From Elusimicrobiota bacterium (GTDB lineage Bacteria; CG03; SLGR01; PWQF01): a stretch of 11,210 nucleotides of DNA. Numbering within the stretch: the stretch's first letter is position 1; each line of letters opens with the position of its first letter. The notes below the pieces were generated by a model. That model saw only the letters and a program-made list of their open reading frames with translations, was not told where the DNA came from and made no database searches. Where the stretch lies: positions 1 through 11,210 of the forward strand of contig PWOI01000101.1 in the NCBI GenBank assembly GCA_003557485.1, written 5' to 3'. Position numbers and translations under genes: made by a program. Of the stretch, positions 1 to 9,200 are shown in pieces.

Positions 1-228
1 CTCCGGCGACCCAGCAGGCACCAAGTGGTGACGATATGAGAACCGGAATTGCCGGGCTTGACTGGGGACTTAACCCCGGCGGAACCGTACCTGATACCTG
101 GACCAGCAGCCCCACTCCGGCGACCCAGCAGGCACCAAGTGGTGACGATATGAGAACCGGAATTGCCGGGCTTGACTGGGGACTTAACCCCGGCGGAACC
201 GTACCTGATACCTGGGCCAGAGACATAA
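1..228 (+). repeat. 114-bp in-frame tandem repeat, two copies visible
   Basis: Bases 1-101 and 115-215 are identical over all 101 positions; the 13-base junctions (102-114 and 216-228) differ. The period of 114 bp equals 38 codons, so the frame is kept. The unit encodes a Pro/Thr/Gln linker (PATQQAPSGDD) followed by a Gly/Asp/Trp-rich block (MRTGIAGLDWGLNPGG, then TVPDTW). After copy 2 the sequence departs into unique protein. Because the window opens inside copy 1, the array probably continues upstream. Identity at silent positions points to recent duplication or gene conversion rather than protein-level selection alone. It could also be partly collapsed or expanded by assembly. Confidence 0.95.
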
Positions 229-3200
229 CTGATATTCGGGATAATCCAAATGTTCCAGATAATGCATATGTATTGTCGGATTCTGATAGTATATATAACA
301 ACCAGCTGGATCTTATGGCAATGTCGGGAAATCTGGGCAGGCCGGCAGTCTGGACCAGCGAAGCATCTTCGACAGAAAACAGCTGGGATACGCGATACAG
401 TGAGCCCGCGCCGAGCGATAGAACTGATTTTACGCATTTTAATCAAAATGACCCTGTTATAAACGTCCGGTATCCAGAAGGAACGACAAACAGATATTTC
501 CCGGATGGCTCTGAGATTGAAACCGGTTCTGCCGGGGACGTAAATTACGAACGTTATACAGATCCCAGAGGGCTCACAGAGATAAATGCTACCGGCAGCC
601 CTGACACCAGAAGAGATAATCAGGCTGGAGACCTGCTTAGTGCCGCGTATGATGCCGATCTGCCGCTTAGAGAGATGGAAATCGATGCCTCAGGAAGAGA
701 TGCTGAGCTTGTTTTTACAGAAGATAATTTTGAAACACGCATAAGCCCAACCGAAACCAATATAAAATCTCCGGTAGATTCGGGGGAATGGTGCACAATG
801 ACAGGAGAACCTTCTACCGGCATTGTGGTTGATCCGGATAGAAGTATGAAAGTAAACTATGATCAAATGGATAGAGATCCAATGTCCAAATATATTTCAG
901 AACTTTTGGATAACGGGCCTTCAGCCGGGTTGTGGGAGTTGCAGGAGAGCCAGAATTACCGGAGTCATGAAGAAACCATAGGCCTCAGAACCACAAGATC
1001 GGAAGTTCTGGGTTACGGAACGACCGATAACGGTGACACCGTATGTATAACTCAGGATACTACACGAGTTGGTGATAGAGTCCTTGATCCTACGGTAACA
1101 GTACAGGATTTCAGTAGGTCCGAAGATACCGGGAGAGCGGTTCCCGGTCAGGAAAGGGTTTTCTCAACCAGTGAAGCCGAAGGTGTTGTAAATTATTCAG
1201 TTCCTGATTCTATAGATGCCGATTTTACGCTTAATAACAGAGAGATTGACGGACTTGAATCTGTTTCACACTATACTCCGAATCCCGATGCTGAGGGCCG
1301 GTACATTAAGGAGACACTCTATACGGATGACCGTGGTGTTTTTGAAAGGTATCAGGTTTCCGACGCATCGCCTTCATTGGATGATTATTTTGACTCCGCT
1401 CGCACTGAGTTCTACCTTTTTTATAACGAAGGCGCGGACGGGATGCCCGTGGCTGTGGAACCGGTTGAAGGTGAAGGGGGCGGTAAAACTCCGGAAGATA
1501 TCGCGGCGATTGTAGCGCTTTCCAATAATATAATAGACCGGGTTGACACCAGGCTTCAGGAGGATACGGCAGAAGGCGGGGTAGTTACTGATTTTGACAA
1601 AGGCTCCCGGTATCTTACAACAGACCACGTGGTTGATTATATTACATCCAATTATAACCCGCATAATCCATTGGAACAGTCAGTCGAATGGTTTGACCGC
1701 GAAACCGGAAAGACCCGTAAGAGCACTCACGTTGAATTCGGGGATCTGACCAACCTTGGCGGAACTTATCTCCTGAGTGACAATAGCGATTATAATAGCA
1801 TAAATGCGGTGGGGTCTGTTGACGGTAATGAACTTGCGGTGATGAAGAATGTAACTTACGATGATCGCTTGGATATCAGAGGCGAATATACCGGGCACGG
1901 CGGTGATTGGGAAGTCAGGCTCAGCGGCGGTATAGAAGATGGACATATTTTCGTAGCAGACGGGAAAGTAGATTTTAAAGACGGGTTTAATGATTTTACA
2001 CTTATGGGCACGGGTGATTCTACCGAGATATCAGCTATAATCCTTGCCAGCGGAGACAGTTTAGGTGGCCCGGATGCGGATTTAGGTACGCTAGATCTGT
2101 CTAATCTTTCAGATGTTACATCCCTCTCGGATGTACAGAACCTTAAAAGCGGGGCTTTGGATGCCGAAATTAACCTCAATGGAGATAATCAGACTTTTTC
2201 CCGCTTTTTAGATAACGGGATCCATTTAACAGGCACAGCAAGGATTATGGATCCTGACAACCCGTTTACATCAAGCGTAGAGATAAAAGATAACTCACTG
2301 ACAGTCTTAAATCCTTACGGGAAATTCGGCCACACCTTACAGGCAATCGGCAGTTTTGATATAGGCACCTTAGGGGAATCGCTTGTAATAAAACATGCGT
2401 CAAACGCCGGAAATGATGACCTTACTTTTGGTGACCTGAGGGATTCCGATTACAGTTTTTACCGCAATGAAAGAGGAGAAATTCCGGCGACAGCCAGTTG
2501 GAAAAACGGAGATGTCTACGAATCAATAGGCGGCACCTTCGCGAGCGAGGAAGATTTTATACAGGGTGATATGATGGGGTTGAACGGGGGGCGCCTGAAT
2601 GACTTTAAGTCTGCCAGAACTGAGGATGAGAAACATGTATTGGTATGCGAGAATACTGGTGGGGTTACAAATGTTACGGGAGATGTAACCCGCAATATAG
2701 TAATAGACCGGAACCAGTTTCTGGGTGATCTCCGCAGCGGGAAAATACAGGATCTTAACAACCTTCTTGACTGGGATAGCTATGAAAGAAGTCATACCGG
2801 AGACGGGGTTATGACTGTTGATAGGGAAAACGGCACCTATACAATTACCCAAATCACGTACGAGATTGATGGCAATAACGCGGTTACCGGACTCGATAAA
2901 ATGAGCACCTATTTTGACGGTGAAAACTATAGGTTAATTAATAATCCTGATATGATTTGGAACGAAAACACAAGTGGTCATATGGTAGAGGGCGGTGGTT
3001 TATACGACAGCGAATCATATCTGGGTCGCGAATTTATACCGGCAATGGTTCTTGAGACTGATGCCTCCTGGGCAATAGATTCCGAAAATGTGATTTTAGT
3101 CTTGGGAGAAGATGCTAACGATGCTTACAATAACACGTATCTTGGTGAGCTTCCGGGGACGCTTGAATATTCTATCAGTGGTGGCAGCCTGGTGGGCGAG

Positions 3201-6200
3201 CAGATCAGCGCGAGTCGCGAAGTACCTGTAATCAGCGGGATTGAGCGCAGTGGAGGGCAGGTATCTGCAATTATTGAAGGTACTGATACTATTGAGGGAA
3301 CACTTGAGGGACGGGTGACCTGGGATCTTACCAGCCATACAGCAGGTGGTGAAACCAGGTATGGAGTAGAAGTTTCAAATGTTCGAAATTATGACGAGAA
3401 CATAGTTAGCAGAAAAGGTCTCACCCTCAGAACCGAGACGTATGATTATTTGCCTGTTGAATTCAAGAGAAACGGTGAAACACAAACTATAATTTTTACT
3501 ACAGACAGAGACATCACGGGTATGGGGGGAGAGGAGATGCCTGGTGGGGTAACGATGTTCTCAATAATCGATTTTTCGGTAGCAAACGAATTCACTACAT
3601 CAGGCACAATGGATAACGCCGTCGCTACCGGAGGAAGGCCCGCAACCGAACAGGAAATAGAATTAATGCTGCGTATGCTGCAGCCCGAAGACAGCGTTGT
3701 CCTTGAGGCTTATTTGCACGGACAGGATTATGTGGAAGCAACTGCTAGAGATCTTGCCTTCGCCCATTCGCAATATGCAGTAGGCAGTAATTTTGAAGGA
3801 TTATCTGCTTTATCTGAGTATATGCAAAAATCCGAGAGCCTTTACCAGGAAGCAAGAGAACTTGGTATTTCTGAAGATTTAATTTCTTCGTCTATGGATG
3901 CGGGCAGGGCCCTTGATAGTACTATTCTGGGTATGAGACTTCACCAGCTTCCGAGCGCGCGCCAGTACAGGGAGAGCGAGTTTGCGGAATGGGCTGGACG
4001 GCTTGACTCAAGGATCGCCTCAGGGGATATTTCGCTCCATACACCTGTTGCCATTAGTTCACGCGAGTTTGTTTACACCACCCAGGATATTGTAATAGAT
4101 GCTCTTGTTGTGGCATCTACGCTTTGTATGCTTCCCGCCGGAGCTTTCGGTGCGGCCGGCTCCTTGGCGGCGCGCGGAGTCGCCGCGGCGGCGCGCGGCG
4201 TCGCCACGGCGGGGCGCAGCATTGCTGCAGTGGGGCGCACCGTCGCCACGGCGACCCGCCTCACCTCGGCGGCGACACGCGTCGCTACGGTGGGGCGCGG
4301 TGTCGCCACGTGGGCGCGCGGCGTCGCCACGGCAGCAAGATCATTAGGCTTTGTAAAACAAGCATCAGGATTTGTAGCAAATGCGGTAGGCAAGGCAGGT
4401 CAGATAACAAATGGGATAAGTAAAGGGCTAGGTACAGCAAGGACAGCGATTGTAGGCAAGGCAGGTCAGATAACAAATGGGATAAATAAAGGGCTGGGGG
4501 CAGCAAGGACAGCCATAGCAGCAAATCCACGCCTAAATACTTTGAGAAGCGTCGGGCTAAACTCATCCCTTTATTCAGCCCAATGGGTGGGCACCAGGGT
4601 ATACAACGCGGCCAGAGGGCTGGGACAGGTTGGAAGACTTGTGGGTAGCGGAGCTTCCCAGTTTGTGAAAGGATTGGGAAGAGTCAGAGATGGGCTTCAG
4701 ATACTTTCCAGGCATCACGTAGCAGCGCATCAGGCACTTCCGCAAAGCGCCCACTGGGCTCAAACACTTGTAAGCAGCGTACTTACAAATTTAAGTTCAA
4801 TGGGCAGTGTGGCTGTATTTGCAAAGACCGGAAGATCGGCTTTGGAAGCCATAAGTCCGCACGTTTCTGATGAGTATGCCCAAACTATAGGCACTATTCA
4901 TAATTTCCTTGGGATGTTGCCTTTTATGTTTGGAGGTCTTCCGTCTCCTGCAGGTAAAGTTGCCGCCAAGTCAATTTTTCAGGTTGGAAATCTTTCCCCC
5001 GGCCTGGTTGCCGGAACGGTATTCTCAGCCGGTGCGCTCACCGGAGCGGGTATAGCCTATAATGCAGGAGCTGATTCTGTAGGTCAATACTTAGGATACG
5101 GGCTTGCGGGAGGTATTGCCGCTCTCGGGTTGGCAGCGCTTGGCATAGCTGCGTTTACTGGAACCGGCGCTCAGGGAGTGACCCTGACAACCGCCGGAAA
5201 GATTTCCAAGGCTGTGGGGGGAGCCTCCGGAGCGCTCGCGGCGGGGGCTGCCAGCTGGCACTACAGTGACGAGGGAAGAAACTGGACAGATGTTTATACG
5301 GACCCCGTTGGAACCATTTTTACTCCGGAATTTGCCGTAGCCGCTGTTGTAGGGGGCGCTCTGGGAGCTTCACTCTTCGGCGCTGGCGGAGCTCAGATCG
5401 TATCTACAATTAGAAGCTCTGGAGGAGTGGCCAGATCAGCAGGTTTCTTTACGGGAGGTTTTGCTGCGGGGTTCGGGGCAAGTCATTATATTTACGGCAA
5501 TAGCCTGTCGGAATCACTCGGGTGGGGTCTTCTGACCGGTATCGGTGGGGTGGGATTATCAATTGCTCCAGGTGGATTAGGCGGTTTTCTGGCTCAGCTG
5601 CCCACCAGCACGCTCAGGACTGTAAGAAGCGTAACCGCGTTCAGGATGGGATCTTCAGCGGTCCTGGGAACGCTGGATTACTTGGGAGTCCGTTTTCCTT
5701 CTAATCCTGTGGAAATTTTCGGGCATCCCACTTTCGGGTTTGGTTCCATAGAAGGTGAGGGTGGACACGAACAGAAGGCGGCTTTCTTCTTCGGTATTCA
5801 GCTGCCGTACCAGAGCGACGGTAGTCTCGGAGACCGCATGGCGCATTCTGTCCAGATGGGGCAGGATACCTTAATGCATCCCTCGTTATGGATATTCTCT
5901 ACCGCTGTCGGAGCGGTCAGGCCCCTTCTTCAGCCTTTAGTTCAGAATATGGTCGGACTCGGCAGGATCAATCAGGGGTTTAAGAGTAGAACTTTTGTGC
6001 CAAGCAACAGCGCTCTTGCCAGAATACCGAACTATTTTTACGAAGTGGGACTCCAGGAATTCGGTCCGCAGCTTGCTTTTGGCGCTGGCCTGGGGCTGGG
6101 AGCCGGGCAGGCAGGCGGGCTGGCGCAGCAGTGGGTTGAGCTTCTTAGAGAAACGTACGGCCGCGGCCGGGGTATAGGGGCGAATTTAATGGTGCAGGCA

Positions 6201-9200
6201 ACTACATTAGCCACCAACCCCTCTTTAGTTAATTTCCATAACTCTCAGGGATTTAACCTTAATGCGGCTAATAATTTATATGAACATTCCAATGTAAATC
6301 CGTCAATAGATCTTAACGCTCTAAATCAGCTTAACAATCCTGGAGTCGCTTCACGATTTGTTGAAATTGATATCGCGGCCCAATTGTCTGGAAGAAATTC
6401 GCAGGAGAGTCAGAACCTGGCTCTTGACCTGCTGGGATTAGAAGCGGTTGGCGCCCAGGATCAGGTTACCTTACGGGACAGCGCTGCGCAAAACCCGGTT
6501 TCGGAAGCTTTAAGAAAAGCTTCTCCTGATACGGTAGTTAATTATGCTTTCGGTGTGTCGGCGGTTGAAAATGCTATATCAAGAAGCAGAAATCTGGATC
6601 AGGAGTCCCAGCAGGAACTTAGAAGAAGCATAAGAAATCCCGCCCAGCAGACAGATACGGAAAGAAGAACACAGCCGATGATAGAGACCCTGGCTTCTGA
6701 AATGGGCGCTACAAGTGAAGACACCCCGGGCTTTAATTCTTCGGAGGTCCTGGGGCAGTACATTATAGGCGCTTCCAAGCTTGCGGGAGATGGCGTTCAG
6801 GTCGCGGAGATTAATAATAATGTTGATAGTATGATTACAGCGCTATCCCATCAGCTTTCCCGGCCGGGTATGGATCTTGAAAGTGAAGCAGAAGCAGGCC
6901 TTATTGATAATCTAATTATTATTAGTGAAGCGGTATCAAAATCAGAAAACGCCGAATTGAAAGAGCAATTCTATACTTCCTTCTTTACCGATGCCGGAGG
7001 GTTTGTTAATAATCTTTTATCCCTTCTTAATAAACAGATAACTGCAAGCAGTCGGGACAGGGAGGATGCTGCGGCGCAGTACGAACTTACAAGGACTGCT
7101 GTCCTGATTAACCAGTTAATGACTGAGATGGGCTCACTGACTCCTGAGGCTCTTGTAAAACTTATAAATAACCAGGCGGTAGATCAAAGCTACAGGGAAG
7201 CGGCAAGGTCTTTTCTGTTTAATAAAATGGATGCTGCCCAGAAGCAGGAGCTTATACAGGGCGTTCTTAAGAATGAATCTGTCGAAGTTGGTGTCGGTGA
7301 AAGCGAAATAAAGATTGACGCTGGTATGTTTACTGAAATCAGCATAGCAGATGCGCTGGTAGAGTTGGATAATACTCAACTAAGAGGGGTTGAAACAGAG
7401 ACCAAAAGTTTTAAGGATTCCTCAAATAACATAATTTACGAATACCTTATAAAATCAGGTGTCCTGGAGATGGGGGGCGAAAGAATAGAACTTGCCGGAA
7501 CAACCTTACATGAAAATTTACACGCTGTTCTTCAGTCATTTATGGAAGAAGGAAACACCAAGCTCGATAAAGCCGGCCGCAGTAAATTACAGACACGTAT
7601 TGAAAATGTACATAAACTCGCTTCGCAGCTAAGATCGCCTCCTGCGGTATTTAAGGTTCTGGAAAAACAGAATGCACTGTCTGAAAAAATGGGTGTAACC
7701 TCAGAATATTACCACATAGATGGTGTACAAAGCATTTCGTCTGAACAGTACGATGAGTTAGCCAAAGCTAACAATCCGGAGAGAGCGAAGTACTACCAGA
7801 AGTTTGTAGCCCAGACCCTTGATGCTTCGGCTGAGCAGAAACTGTATGATTTAGGGATAGAGAACCCTGCCGCGGAGCTTCAGAAGCTTGTAGAGCAAAT
7901 GAATGATATAGTCTCGACGGTTCTAAACGAGCTTGGACATGGTCTCCGGACAGAAGAGCACGATAAAGCCGACCAAGTGCATTTTATACAGCGTATGCTT
8001 AAGACTGACGCTATGCACGAACTCCGCACTGGCGCTGGAAAAACTATGGTGCTGACACCTATCTTTATGCTCTATCTGGCGGTTAACGGTATAAACGCGG
8101 CGGCGGTATTCCCCAATTCAAGCAGGGCTGATGAGGCCTTCAAAGAGCTGTATAATGAAGGGGGAGTTTTTAATAATGCCGTAAAAGCTCTTTCTAATAA
8201 CGAGAAGTACCGGCATATAGAGAATCTCAAGGTTTTGAACCTTACAGGGGATAGCTTAGCATTTTATGAAAAGCAGCTTACAGATACGGGTAATATAGAG
8301 GGTCCTGACGGGACTAAATACAACAGCCTGGCGGAATTGATAGAAGCGCACGGCGTAGTGCTTACAACTTTAGGCGCTTCAAATTCCATAAAAATGAAAT
8401 ATGATGACGGAGAAAAAGCGCCCTGGAATGCTCTTGTAAGAACAAGGTATGTCCTTCAGGATGAGGCTCACGCAATGCCGGATTCCCCGCATCTTATAGT
8501 CGGCTCAAGCACTTCGAAACTTCAGCAGATTGACGCTGTTGCCTATGAGGCAAGCCAGAAGGTTGCCAGGTTTTTTATGAACTCCGGCGTAAAATACTTA
8601 CTTGAACAGCAGAACTCAAGTGAGCTTGTTGAGTTTATGAGGAGTGAGTTTGACAAAGGCGGGGTTGTTTATGACGGGGAGCGGGTAGCAGAGAACTTTA
8701 ATGATTTTATGACTAATTCTGAATACGAAGCGGCTCGCGGCAGGTTATATGATAAAGCCATGGCCAGTGATTCTCTTATGGAAAACTGGAATGCAAAGTC
8801 TGAAGATCTTATGAAGAGTTACTCTAAATCTATGGGGTATGACTACGGCGAATTTATGGAACCTGACGGCCGGTATGACAGCGAGCGGGAAGCTATAAAT
8901 GCCTGGCACGAGTCTTTTAATACAGTTGACGGAATGCAGTGGGGGTATGATGCGGATTCCAACAGGGTGGCCCCGATGTCGGAGGATAAGATCGCCTTGG
9001 ATATGAGGTTCGGAAACCCGTATCTTGCCGCCGCCTACCAGTTTGCGGGCTACATTTTTGCAAACTATACATTGAACTCTAAGGGTGAAATAGTCTCAAA
9101 AACTGATACAGAAAAAACTCCCGTTACAGATGAACAAATAATGATAGAGTTTATCGCCGAACGTTCCTTTATGACAGAGGCCGAGGAAGCCCTCCGGAAA

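Noticed and set aside
1-228. CRISPR array
   Set aside because: Only two 114-bp direct repeats in tandem, in frame, with no spacer pattern; the same applies to the 66-bp and 21-bp repeats.
460-600. YD/RHS repeat domain
   Set aside because: A few YxxDG-like hairpins occur, but there is no regular repeat, no core-domain motif and no toxin-type C terminus in the window.
1470-1490. GEGGGKT as a Walker A P-loop
   Set aside because: Spacing is GxxxGKT, one residue short of GxxxxGK[ST]. No Walker B or nucleotide-binding fold text follows, and it sits in a Gly-rich turn of the beta-rich region.
4073-4393. Antisense 106-residue and alternative-frame 80- to 100-residue ORFs over the GC-rich repeat
   Set aside because: They are by-products of the low-complexity GC-rich tract, are themselves repetitive (Arg/Ser or Ala/Thr/Pro), and lie inside the long frame.
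7926-7940. NELGH as a second HExxH-type site
   Set aside because: The first zinc-binding His is Asn, and the stretch is better explained as the helix leading into the SecA-like motor.
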